54,772 nucleotides of DNA from an uncultured Opitutia bacterium (GTDB taxonomy: Bacteria > Verrucomicrobiota > Verrucomicrobiia > Opitutales > Opitutaceae). The notes under the pieces are model-generated. The model did no database searches. It saw nothing but the letters and a program-made list of their open reading frames with translations, and was not told the DNA's origin. Position numbers and translations under genes: made by a program. The stretch spans positions 1 to 54,772 of the forward strand of contig CAIKHO010000070.1 in assembly GCA_903827245.1 (NCBI GenBank), in the 5' to 3' direction. Positions 32,066 through 40,399 of the stretch are shown here, piece by piece. Positions within the stretch are counted from its first letter, which is position 1. The number at the start of each line of letters is the position of its first letter.

Positions 32066-33280
32066 ATGACGATCTGGTCCAAGGCTGGCAGGCTTCAGCT
32101 CACGGCGGCCATCATGGCTGCAATCCTCGGCTGCTGCGCCCTTGCGGGCCGTCCCGCCCGTGCCGCCGACGCGGCCGCGTCGCTTGGAATCGGCGCCACC
32201 TTCGACACCCTGCAGGCCGGCAAGACAACCTATCAGCACGTCGAGGTCCGCTCGATCAGCGCCCGGAACCTGATGATCTCCCATGCGGGTGGCCTGGCGT
32301 CCGTGCGGCTCCGCGACCTGTCCCCGGAGTTGCAGGCTGCCTTTGGCTACAAACCAGAGGCTGAAGCCGCGCTCAACGCCGCGGAGGCCGACGCGGACCA
32401 AAAACGGGCGAAGGAAAATTCGTCAAAACCGGCCCCGGCGTCTTCGCGGCGACCTCCCGGCAGCACCACGTTCGACAGTCTCATGCAGCAGTTCGGCCAG
32501 CCGCCGGAAATTCGCCCGAGCGTCGACCTACGGCCAAAATTCGCCGAACTCGCCCTCAACGTGAAGAACCAGGGCCCCCGGCCCAGTTGCGCGGTTTTTG
32601 CCATCGTGAGCGCACTGGAATACCAGAATGCCGGGCTCACCGGGAAGGCGGAGCGCTTTTCCGAGGAGTATCTCGTCTGGGCCACCTGCAAGACGCTCCA
32701 TCGCGCCGCGCGGACCGTGACCGCGGGCGGTGAGGCGGAGGCCGACAATTCCGAAAATCTTGACGGTGCCGATGAGGGCTTCACGTTGCCCGAGGTGGTG
32801 ACGGCCTTGCGCGCGTATGGCATTCCGCTGCAGGCCAGCATGCCCTACTCCTTCGCCAAGACGATGGCGGCCGAGCCCCCGGCCCCGGTCATCGACGAGG
32901 CGCGGAATCATCGCCGCGTCTCGGTATTCGCCCTCCCCGGGCGCGATCAGGCCACGCACATCGCCAACCTCATTCACTCGCTGAATGCGGGCATCCCGGT
33001 TGCCATCGGGCTGCAGTGGCCTGCCTGGCGGACGATTCGCACCGGTTACCTGAGCGGACAAAAGCCCACCGGGGCCAGCGGTCACGCCGTCACCGTCGTC
33101 GGCTACGAGAACAAGACCGGCGCCATCGCCGACACGGTGTTCATCTTCAAGAACTCATGGGGCGTGAAATGGGGCGCCGGTGGCTATGGCTATGTCACTT
33201 ACGGCTACCTGAACCTCAACCTGGGCGACACGGCGCTGCTGGAAGTCGCCCCGGCCGGGACCGCTACGGCACCACGCTAA
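32066..33280 (+). CDS. Secreted papain-like (C1) cysteine protease with N-terminal SHD1-like domain
   Basis: Predicted exported cysteine protease, 404 residues. An N-terminal signal peptide (LTAAIMAAILGCCALAGRPA) is followed by an SHD1-like module (TYQHVEVRSISARNLMISHA then LRDLSPELQAAFGYKPEAE), common in Verrucomicrobia exported proteins. A Pro/Ser linker leads to the catalytic domain. Papain-type residues are all seen: oxyanion Gln169 and Cys175 in VKNQGPRPSCAVFA, His340 in SGHAVTVVGYEN, and Asn363 in FKNSWGVKWGAGGYGYV. No propeptide of the classic length is seen. Its stop codon is followed at once by family A copy 3. Likely roles are nutrient release or competition; no inhibitor gene is adjacent. 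Confidence 0.92.
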   Translation: MTIWSKAGRLQLTAAIMAAILGCCALAGRPARAADAAASLGIGATFDTLQAGKTTYQHVEVRSISARNLMISHAGGLASVRLRDLSPELQAAFGYKPEAEAALNAAEADADQKRAKENSSKPAPASSRRPPGSTTFDSLMQQFGQPPEIRPSVDLRPKFAELALNVKNQGPRPSCAVFAIVSALEYQNAGLTGKAERFSEEYLVWATCKTLHRAARTVTAGGEAEADNSENLDGADEGFTLPEVVTALRAYGIPLQASMPYSFAKTMAAEPPAPVIDEARNHRRVSVFALPGRDQATHIANLIHSLNAGIPVAIGLQWPAWRTIRTGYLSGQKPTGASGHAVTVVGYENKTGAIADTVFIFKNSWGVKWGAGGYGYVTYGYLNLNLGDTALLEVAPAGTATAPR

Positions 33281-33404
33281 GCCGGAACGATGCAGTCGCG
33301 GTAGCAGCCGACGTGAGGAGGCTGGTTTGAGGTGAGTCAGCAAACCCATCCTCGTTACCTCGGCTGCTACATGGATAGGTGCGGTTCAACTGCATCGTTC
33401 CGGC
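33281..33404. repeat. Large nested palindrome, family A copy 3 (best preserved)
   Basis: Outer arms GCCGGAACGATGCAGT and ACTGCATCGTTCCGGC are a perfect 16-base match. Inner arms GTAGCAGCCGACGTGAGGAG and CTCGTTACCTCGGCTGCTAC surround a central GGTTTGAGGTGAGTCAGC AA region. It begins at the base after the protease stop codon. Confidence 0.92.
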
Positions 33405-33456
33405 TAAGCTGGGATGGCTCCTGCAACGGAATGATCCCGGCAATCTGGCGGCCGGG

Positions 33457-35364
33457 TCACGGATTCGGCACCGTGAACAGCCGGTCATAATCGCGCCAGT
33501 GCGCGTTCATGGTGTCGATCTTGTGCTTGAGCTCCACTGCCACGCCGGGGCCCAGACGCATGATCGTTTCTTCGCCGGACGTCGGCGCCAGGTCGAGGAT
33601 CGGCTCGGGCGTACTCTCCAGCAGGCGCTTGAGGTTCACCATGGTGTCGATTTCCTTGCGCGCGGTTTCCATCAGGTCTGTGCGGTCCCAGCCCGACTGG
33701 ACGCCGAGCACCGGGTTCGGCTCGATCTTGGCCCCGAGGGCCTTCACGCGATCGAGTTGGGCCTGATAAGCCACCATGTTGTCCGCCGACTGCAGGAGAT
33801 AGATGACGGCCTGCAGTCGCTTGGCCGTCAGGTCCCACTGCTTGCGCGCCGCGTCGTCCTTGGCCGCATCGCGGATGCGCTCGACCCGGCTGAGCGCCGT
33901 ATGCATGTCGGGTTGGGTCAATTCGACCGTGCGCTGGAACAGCAGCTTGGCGCCCCACCCTTCATACATGCGCATGGCCTGGATATCCACCAGGTCGGCG
34001 GCCTGTTCCTCGCCCTTGGCCTGGAAAAGAAACCGGCGGTAGTCCTTCTTCTCGTCCGCGGTCAATTGCTCCGGAAACGGCACCATCGGCCGCGTGATCC
34101 AGCGGTTGAGCACATGCCCGAACCGCAGCATGCCGCCGAAGTCCAGGATGCTCAGGTTGCGCTCGGCGTTGTTCAGCGCGGCCCAGGCATCGATCAGGTT
34201 GTCCGCCTGCGCCTCGCCCACCTCGGTCACGGCAAAGGCCCGCAGCGCCGTGACCTTTTCGATGAGCGTGCGCATCGGCACGCCGCGCGTGGCTTTCTGC
34301 AGCCGGTAGTTGAAGTCGAGGGTCGTCTCGTCCCCCAGGTTCATCACGACCCGGGGCGGGGCATCGCCCGCGGGCCGTGCAGCCCCGCCGCCCCCGCCAC
34401 TCAGGGAAGGCACGACCAGGCCGACCACCGGATAAAACGACCGGCCGCCACCCGCGGCCACCGCTCCGCCGGCGAAGGGCCGGCCGTCGGGCCCTTCCCG
34501 GCCCTGGATGGCGAGGCCGCGCGGCAGCAGCCGCACGATCGCCCGCAGCACCTCGGGGGAAAAGGTGGGAATCATCCACTGGCGCGGGGCAATCGGGTTC
34601 ATGTTGATCTCGATCACGTGCCCGACCTCCTTGGCGGCCTGCTGGACATTGATCATGAAGCCCGCGACGCGCTCCTCCATCGGGCGGTCCTTGTAATTGC
34701 TGTTGCCGTTGGGTCCCGGGTAGAGCGAAGGCGCCCAGTCGAAGCCCGAGCCGGCGTCAGTCGTCACCCAGTTGAACAGCTCCACCTCCGGGCAGCGCTT
34801 GAGTAGGAGCTGCATGGACTCGCGGTATAGGCGGAGCGTTTCGGGCTCGTCCGCACTTGGCGCGAAGTGTGGCTTCGTCGAACGATTCGGGTGATCGATG
34901 CGGGGACCGCGCAGTTCGGGATGCGCGGTGAAAAACGCCTCGGGCATCACCGCCGGCTCGTTCGCGTTCCAGACGGCCTTCAGCCCGTATTTCCGGAGAA
35001 TCTCACAGCGCTTTTCGACGATGGCCGAGACCCTGGTCGCATAGTCCATGTTCACGTAGGGCTGGACATCCTTGGGCGGAAAAATCTTCAGCATGCTCGC
35101 GTGGTGCACGAACCACGATGGGTAAGGGTCGGAGTCATCCAGCTCCCAGGTGGCGAGCGGGAGTCCCTCGGTGATCAGGAGGTGGGTCGCCCCCAGCTCC
35201 TTGGAAAGCGCGGCCTTCCGTTCGAACAGGACCAAGTCCGCGGCCTCGCGCCGGGCCGCTTCGTCCGTGACTCCGGCGGCTGCAGCCGGCTGTGCGTGCA
35301 ATAGCGCAGGCGTTCCAAACATCACCAGGCCGGAAAACGCCAACAAGGACTTTATGCTTTTCAT
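33457..35364 (-). CDS. Large secreted protein of unknown function, possibly glycoside-hydrolase-like
   Basis: 635 residues from ATG 35364; upstream open codons are not signal-peptide-like. The signal peptide is MKSIKSLLAFSGLVMFGTPA, cut near LHAQP. The mature N-terminal half resembles an (alpha/beta)8-barrel glycosidase: LGATHLLITEG, YGLKAVWNANEPAVMPEAFF, VELFNWVTTDAGSGFDW, with acidic residues at strand ends. A Gly-rich insert (SLSGGGGGAARPAGDAPPRV, about residues 310-330) splits it, and the C-terminal half is helical and rich in Arg and Asp. I could not name a family. Signal peptide plus barrel suggest extracellular polysaccharide work, which fits the pectin theme of the PL4 cluster, but it is 18 kb away. 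Transcribed after menB on the same strand with a 169-base gap. Confidence 0.82.
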   Translation of the reverse strand: MKSIKSLLAFSGLVMFGTPALLHAQPAAAAGVTDEAARREAADLVLFERKAALSKELGATHLLITEGLPLATWELDDSDPYPSWFVHHASMLKIFPPKDVQPYVNMDYATRVSAIVEKRCEILRKYGLKAVWNANEPAVMPEAFFTAHPELRGPRIDHPNRSTKPHFAPSADEPETLRLYRESMQLLLKRCPEVELFNWVTTDAGSGFDWAPSLYPGPNGNSNYKDRPMEERVAGFMINVQQAAKEVGHVIEINMNPIAPRQWMIPTFSPEVLRAIVRLLPRGLAIQGREGPDGRPFAGGAVAAGGGRSFYPVVGLVVPSLSGGGGGAARPAGDAPPRVVMNLGDETTLDFNYRLQKATRGVPMRTLIEKVTALRAFAVTEVGEAQADNLIDAWAALNNAERNLSILDFGGMLRFGHVLNRWITRPMVPFPEQLTADEKKDYRRFLFQAKGEEQAADLVDIQAMRMYEGWGAKLLFQRTVELTQPDMHTALSRVERIRDAAKDDAARKQWDLTAKRLQAVIYLLQSADNMVAYQAQLDRVKALGAKIEPNPVLGVQSGWDRTDLMETARKEIDTMVNLKRLLESTPEPILDLAPTSGEETIMRLGPGVAVELKHKIDTMNAHWRDYDRLFTVPNP

Positions 35365-35533
35365 GGGGTTAATTTTTATCGCGAAGGAAATGCTGAAGTT
35401 CGCTCGGACCGGCGAACGCAAAAGGGTATTGAGGTTGCAGGCGAATCGGATCCGAGCCGGTAAACGTGCCGTGCTTTTGAAAACCGCAAAGAAAGGCCGG
35501 CGCAAACGACAAAATCCACCTCGGACCGTCCAC

Positions 35534-36370
35534 TCAAGGCAGCCAGGGATACTTCCGAGCGGCGGGCTTTCTTTTCTCCCGCTGGGCCGAATGAAATTCC
35601 TTCGCCTCCTCGCTCATGTAGTAGAGCAGCGTCGCGTTGCCCGCGAGTTCCTGCAGGCCGGACTGGCCGTCGACGTCGGCGTTGAAGGCGCTCTTCAGGC
35701 AGCGGATGGCAAGCGGACTGTGACCGAGGATTTCACCGGCCCATTTCACCCCTTCGGCCTCGAGCTTCGCCACCGGCACCACCGTGTTGACCAGTCCCAT
35801 CTCGAGCGCCTGCTTCGCGTCATATTGGCGGCAAAGGTACCAGATTTCCCGCGCCTTCCGCTGGCCCACGATGCGTGCAAGGTAGCTCGACCCGAATCCT
35901 CCGTCAAAGCTGCCCATCCTCGGACCCACCTGGCCGAAAATCGCGTTGTCGGCCGCGATCGTCAGGTCACACACGACGTGCAGCACGTGACCGCCCCCGA
36001 TGGCATAGCCGGCCACGAGGGCAATGACCACCTTCGGCATGGAGCGAATGAGTTTCTGGAGATCGAGGACGTTGAGCCGGGGCACGCCGTCGTCGCCGAC
36101 ATAGCCGGCCGGGCCGCGCACGCTCTGGTCGCCGCCGGAGCAGAAGGCATACTTCCCGTCCGTGTGCGGCCCGGCGCCGGTCAGCAGCACCACGCCGATC
36201 GATTGGTCCTCCCGTGCGTCCGTGAACGCATCGATCATCTGCGTGACCGTCTGCGGGCGGAAAGCATTGCGCTTCGCGGGGCGGTTGATGGTGACCTTCG
36301 CGATGCCGTCGGCCTTGTGGTAAAGGATGTCCGAGTAGGTCTTCGCAACCTTCCATTTCGGGGCGCTCAT
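35534..36370 (-). CDS. menB: 1,4-dihydroxy-2-naphthoyl-CoA synthase
   Basis: Closes the second ring of menaquinone, converting O-succinylbenzoyl-CoA to 1,4-dihydroxy-2-naphthoyl-CoA. The 278-residue crotonase-fold protein shows the MenB-specific text: [60 protein letters not shown], the [20 protein letters not shown] active-site region and [19 protein letters not shown]. The C-terminal GREKRKP-like tail ([17 protein letters not shown]) is normal. It is the only menB-like gene here; menA lies 2 kb away across kup. The N-terminal [12 protein letters not shown] is close to the usual start. Confidence 0.97.
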   Translation of the reverse strand: MSAPKWKVAKTYSDILYHKADGIAKVTINRPAKRNAFRPQTVTQMIDAFTDAREDQSIGVVLLTGAGPHTDGKYAFCSGGDQSVRGPAGYVGDDGVPRLNVLDLQKLIRSMPKVVIALVAGYAIGGGHVLHVVCDLTIAADNAIFGQVGPRMGSFDGGFGSSYLARIVGQRKAREIWYLCRQYDAKQALEMGLVNTVVPVAKLEAEGVKWAGEILGHSPLAIRCLKSAFNADVDGQSGLQELAGNATLLYYMSEEAKEFHSAQREKRKPAARKYPWLP

Positions 36371-36470
36371 GTTGGCCGGAACCTAGGCTTTCGGGCCGGG
36401 TTGTCGAGGCGCCGCATATAAACAACGCATAAACGAAGTCAGCCGGTGCGCATTAATCACAGTCGGGATC

Positions 36471-36502
36471 AAGCAGTTTCAAGCTTGGCGGTGAAACTGC
36501 TT
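36471..36502. promoter_or_regulatory. Perfect 11-base inverted repeat just before kup
   Basis: AAGCAGTTTCA (36471-36481) and TGAAACTGCTT (36492-36502) with a 10-base loop. A GGAGAAAG ribosome-binding-like run follows at 36503-36510, ten bases before ATG 36521. In the mRNA this stem would sit beside the ribosome-binding site; in DNA it could be an operator. Confidence 0.5.
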
Positions 36503-36520
36503 GGAGAAAGCGCCCCTTTG

Positions 36521-38446
36521 ATGAAAATCGGGCCCCCAATGAGCACCCACCCGCCGATGAACATCAGCACCGCCGCCAAGGCCGGACTATCGCTCGGCGC
36601 CTTGGGCGTGGTCTTCGGGGACATCGGCACGAGCCCGCTCTACACGATGCGGGAGTGCATGGCCCATCTGCCCGCGGTCGAGCGGGTGGACGGCGTGCTC
36701 GGCGTGCTGTCGCTGATCTTCTGGTCGCTGGTGCTGGTGGTGAGCGTGAAATACATCTGGTTTGTCATGAGCGCCGACAACCACGGCGAGGGCGGTATTT
36801 TCGCCCTGCTCGCGCTGATCCACAGCACCCGGGAGAGCCAGACCTCCGCACCGCACGCCAAGAAGCGCCTCGGGGCTGCAGTGATCATGATTCTCATCGG
36901 CGCGGCGCTGCTTTACGGCGACGGCATCATTACTCCGGCCATTTCCGTGCTGGGCGCCGCCGAGGGCTTCAACGCCATCAGCCCCGCCTTCACCCCGTAT
37001 ATCGTGTGGATCGCCTGCGCGATCCTCGCGGCGCTCTTCTGGTTTCAGCACCGCGGCACAAAGGAGATCGGCGGGATCTTCGGCCCGGTCATGCTGATCT
37101 GGTTCGTCACGCTCGGCGGGCTGGGCCTCTGGTACTTGCTGAAATATCCCTCCGTGTTGCGGGCGCTCAACCCCTCCTACGGCCTCGCCCTGCTCCGGCA
37201 TCCGCCAGGGGTCGTGGCGACCCTGCTCGGGTCAATCGTGCTCGCCATCACCGGCGCCGAGGCGCTTTACGCCGACATGGGACACTTCGGCCGCCGGTTC
37301 ATCGCGGCCGCGTGGTACGGCGTGGCTTTCCCCGGGCTCGTGCTGAACTACTTCGGGCAGGGGGCCTTCATCCTTTCCCATCCCGATTCCAACGAAAATC
37401 CGTTCTTCGCCATGGCGCCCGCGGGCTTCTCCCGGGCCGCGCTCACCGGGCTCTCGATCCTCGCCGCGGTCATCGCCAGCCAGGCCCTGATCTCGGGCGC
37501 CTATTCCCTCACCCGGCAGGCCATCCAGCTCGGGTACTTTCCGCGCCTGAAGATCAACTACACCAACGCGGAGCACTCGGGCCAGATTTACGTGCCCTTC
37601 GTCAACACCCTGCTGGCGATCGGCAGCATCCTCACCGTCGTCCTTTTCGGCTCGAGCGACCACCTCGCCTCGGCCTACGGCATCGCCGTGACCGGCACGA
37701 TGGCCATCACCACCGTCGCGTATTACCTGGTCGCGCGCCACAATCGCGGCTGGCCGGTGTGGATCGCCGGCCCGCTGTGCGCGGGGTTTCTCCTCATCGA
37801 CCTGGCTTTCCTTTTCTCCAACGCCCGCAAGATCACCGACGGCGGCTGGTTCCCGCTCGCCATCGGTGCCGCCGTGCTCGCCGTCATGCACACGTGGAAA
37901 CTGGGCCGCGACGAGATTTTCCAGCGTGTCTACGGCCACAATGTCACGGAGGGGGAACTCACCGAGATCGCGCGCAGCAAGCACATCACGCGGGTGAACG
38001 GCGCCGCGGTGTTCATGGCCGGCTCCCCCCGTGGCACGCCCATTGCCCTGCTGCATCATGTGAAGTCTAACCGCTGCCTGCACAAGACGGTCGTGCTGCT
38101 CAGCATCATCACCGACGAGGTGCCCACGGTGCACTACACGGAGCAGCTCGTGGTCTTCGAGATCGGCGAGGGCATCTGGCGCGCCATCGGACGCTACGGC
38201 TACATGCAGTCACCGGATGTGGGCGTCCTGATGGAACGGATCAAGGCCCACGGCGTGCCGATCAACCCGCAGGGGGCCACCTATTTCTTCAACCGCGAAA
38301 TGATCATGTCCGGCGGCAGCGCCCGCATGTGGGAATGGCAGAAGCACCTCTACAGTTTCCTCAGCCGCAATGCCCGGCCCGCCAAAGACTATTACCAGAT
38401 CACGCCCTCCCAGATCATCGAGATCGGCCTGCCGCTGCAGCTCTAG
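36521..38446 (+). CDS. kup: KUP family potassium uptake protein
   Basis: Inner-membrane K+/H+ symporter for potassium uptake. ATG 36521 gives 641 residues; ATG 36539 is also possible, and the open frame back to 36446 runs through the inverted repeat and is not used. The N-terminus has LGALGVVFGDIGTSPLYTMR, the strongest KUP signature. Next come about 12 membrane segments (for example IMILIGAALLYGDGIITPA, with GDGIITPAISVLGAAEG). LYADMGHFGRRFI and the cytosolic C-terminal domain (about 470-640, with SYFFNRE-like TYFFNREMIMS) follow. GGIFALLALI is at the usual place. The gene sits between menB and menA, converging with menA with a 15-base gap. Confidence 0.96.
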   Translation: MKIGPPMSTHPPMNISTAAKAGLSLGALGVVFGDIGTSPLYTMRECMAHLPAVERVDGVLGVLSLIFWSLVLVVSVKYIWFVMSADNHGEGGIFALLALIHSTRESQTSAPHAKKRLGAAVIMILIGAALLYGDGIITPAISVLGAAEGFNAISPAFTPYIVWIACAILAALFWFQHRGTKEIGGIFGPVMLIWFVTLGGLGLWYLLKYPSVLRALNPSYGLALLRHPPGVVATLLGSIVLAITGAEALYADMGHFGRRFIAAAWYGVAFPGLVLNYFGQGAFILSHPDSNENPFFAMAPAGFSRAALTGLSILAAVIASQALISGAYSLTRQAIQLGYFPRLKINYTNAEHSGQIYVPFVNTLLAIGSILTVVLFGSSDHLASAYGIAVTGTMAITTVAYYLVARHNRGWPVWIAGPLCAGFLLIDLAFLFSNARKITDGGWFPLAIGAAVLAVMHTWKLGRDEIFQRVYGHNVTEGELTEIARSKHITRVNGAAVFMAGSPRGTPIALLHHVKSNRCLHKTVVLLSIITDEVPTVHYTEQLVVFEIGEGIWRAIGRYGYMQSPDVGVLMERIKAHGVPINPQGATYFFNREMIMSGGSARMWEWQKHLYSFLSRNARPAKDYYQITPSQIIEIGLPLQL

Positions 38447-38461
38447 CGCCGCGGGTACCCG

Positions 38462-39343
38462 TCACAGCGCGAGTCCGGCGCCCAGCAGGATCGCGTAGAG
38501 GATGAGCAGCCGGCCGGTGTCGCCCAGCAGGACAATCAGTTCGCCCGGGGTCTGGCCGGACCGCAGGCGCCCGTAGTGACGCCACCCGAGCGGGATGAGC
38601 AGCCCGGGCAACAACACCGCCATCGAAAAGCCCCGGGCCCACAGCAACAGCGGTACGAGGAACGCGACCGCGAGCGAGAGTCCGAATTGCGCTCGCGCAA
38701 AGCCCCGGCCGAAGCGGACGACCAGCGTGCGCTTGCCTGCCGCCTCATCGGTCGCGGCATCCCGGTAATTGTTCACGACGAGAATATTTGCCGCCAGCAG
38801 GCCGATGGGAACGGCGACGGCCAGGGCCGCTCCGCTGAAGTGACCGGCCTGCACGAAGTAGGTCGTACTGACCGCGACGAGTCCGAAAAATATGAACACG
38901 AACAGATCGCCGAGTCCCAGATAGGCGAGCGGCCACGGGCCTCCCGTGTAGGCAATGCCGCTGATGATGCTCGCCACCCCCACGGCGACCAGCCACGGCC
39001 CGCCCCAGTGCACCAAGGTCAGCCCCAGAAAAAATGCCACAGCGAACGTGCCAGCCAGCGCACGTCGCATCACCGCCGGCGCGACCAGCCCGGCCGCCAC
39101 GGCCCGGCGCGGCCCCACCCGGGCGGCCGTGTCCGCTCCCTTCAGGAAGTCGTAGTAGTCATTCGCAAAATTAGTGCCGATCTGCACGAGCAGCGCAAAC
39201 CCCAGGCACAACAGTGCCGCCAAGGGATCAAGTTTCCCGTCATGCCAGGCCAGCGCCGAGCCCACCACCACCGGCGCCACCGCCGCCGGCAGTGTGCGCG
39301 GACGGGCCGCGTCCAGCCAGATCTGGTTTCGCGTCGGCGTCAT
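38462..39343 (-). CDS. menA: 1,4-dihydroxy-2-naphthoate polyprenyltransferase
   Basis: Attaches the polyprenyl tail to dihydroxynaphthoate in the membrane, the penultimate step of menaquinone synthesis. The 293-residue UbiA-fold protein has eight or nine membrane segments. The first prenyl-diphosphate motif is FANDYYDFLKGAD (residues 59-71), the second is NNYRDAATDEAAGKRTL. The N-terminal WLDAARPRTLPAAVAPVVVG is typical of MenA rather than of UbiA. The gene overlaps none of its neighbours: kup ends 15 bases away in the opposite orientation. Together with menB it shows that menaquinone is made, although the other men genes are elsewhere or a futalosine route is absent. Confidence 0.95.
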   Translation of the reverse strand: MTPTRNQIWLDAARPRTLPAAVAPVVVGSALAWHDGKLDPLAALLCLGFALLVQIGTNFANDYYDFLKGADTAARVGPRRAVAAGLVAPAVMRRALAGTFAVAFFLGLTLVHWGGPWLVAVGVASIISGIAYTGGPWPLAYLGLGDLFVFIFFGLVAVSTTYFVQAGHFSGAALAVAVPIGLLAANILVVNNYRDAATDEAAGKRTLVVRFGRGFARAQFGLSLAVAFLVPLLLWARGFSMAVLLPGLLIPLGWRHYGRLRSGQTPGELIVLLGDTGRLLILYAILLGAGLAL

Positions 39344-39508
39344 GTCGCCCCGCGCCGCGTCGGCGGGTGCCCCGTGGACGGAACGACATCCGCAGGTCCG
39401 CGAAAAAAAATGATGACAGCATGCATTCGGGCGAGAGGGACCAAAACAAATGGCCGGTCGGCCTGTGTCAAAGGTTGACCACGGCCGGTCGTGTATCGGT
39501 TTGAAAAC

Positions 39509-39578
39509 GTAGGAGCGGCTTTACGCCGCGATGCCTTGCTCGACAGGCCCAATCCTCGCGGCGTAAAGCCGCTCCTAC
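39509..39578. repeat. Interspersed palindrome, family C copy 2
   Basis: Arms GTAGGAGCGGCTTTACGCCG and CGGCGTAAAGCCGCTCCTAC. The 24-base loop reads inverted relative to copy 1 (19558-19628), while the outside flanks (TGTATC left, CCGGTAAACTGA right) match in the same orientation. Confidence 0.88.
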
Positions 39579-39616
39579 ATCAGATTGCCGGTAAACTGAC
39601 TGCCCCACGGCTAATG

Positions 39617-40399
39617 TCAGAGCTCCTGTACCCGGTAGCTCTCCCCCGGCGGGATTCCGAGCTCGGCCTCCAAGTCGCGAATCCGTGCCAGCACCAAGTC
39701 CGCCGCGGCAGCTTCATCATTGCGGGGCAGGCCGGCATGCAGTGCCACCAGCCACGCCAGCGCCTCCGTCTTGCGCCCTGCGCGCCGCAGCATTTCCGCA
39801 TGCAACCGGGCCGCATAGCGCGGCGCGCCCGGTTGCCCGGCCGCGCGGCGGTATTCCTCCGCGGCAGCCGCAGGATCGTGGAGGCAGTTAATCCGGATAT
39901 TGGCGCGCTCGATGAAGACCGCCGGTGATGCCGGATGAAATTTCAGGGCCGCATCGAGCCACGCCAGGGCCAGATGGGCCTGATCCGACTCAATGCGTCG
40001 CGCCACCCCACCCGCCCCGACCGCGCGGCCGCCAAGCGCGGCCACGCGCCAGGCGGGCATGTCGTAGGCCATCATCCGGGCGCCATTGAGCCAGAACACC
40101 AGCGGCCGGGGATCCAGCGCAGTGACGAGGCGCAGGTTCTGCATCGCGCCCGGCAAGTCGCGTTTTTCCCAGAGCACATTCACGCGCAGCCATAAAAAAT
40201 CCGCCGCCAGGGTGCGAAATCCGCCGAGCAATGCGCCACCACGGACCAGGCCCGCCGCGCCATCCGGAAAATCAACGCGCCACGAGGACTGGCGCAGGCG
40301 TAGCGCCGCACGGGTCGGTGCCACCAGCGCCCGGCCCAGTCCGCCGGCAGTTCCCAGCGCCAGCACGGTGACCGCAACGGTAATGAAGCTAGATTTCAC
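39617..40399 (-). CDS. Membrane-anchored TPR-like protein of unknown function
   Basis: 260 residues, started here at a GTG (40399) that overlaps the end of the upstream permease gene, so translation is probably coupled. The frame is open to 40429 but that part lies within the permease. An N-terminal membrane segment (FITVAVTVLALGTAGGL) is followed by a short linker and a helical region with repeats of about 34 residues: LRLVTALDPRPLVFWLNGAR, LAWLDAALKFHPASPAVFIE and KTEALAWLVALHAGLPRNDE. These have TPR-like spacing. No family named. Last gene of the operon with the ABC ATPase and permease, so it may assist that transporter or the complex it modifies. Confidence 0.83.
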   Translation of the reverse strand: MKSSFITVAVTVLALGTAGGLGRALVAPTRAALRLRQSSWRVDFPDGAAGLVRGGALLGGFRTLAADFLWLRVNVLWEKRDLPGAMQNLRLVTALDPRPLVFWLNGARMMAYDMPAWRVAALGGRAVGAGGVARRIESDQAHLALAWLDAALKFHPASPAVFIERANIRINCLHDPAAAAEEYRRAAGQPGAPRYAARLHAEMLRRAGRKTEALAWLVALHAGLPRNDEAAAADLVLARIRDLEAELGIPPGESYRVQEL

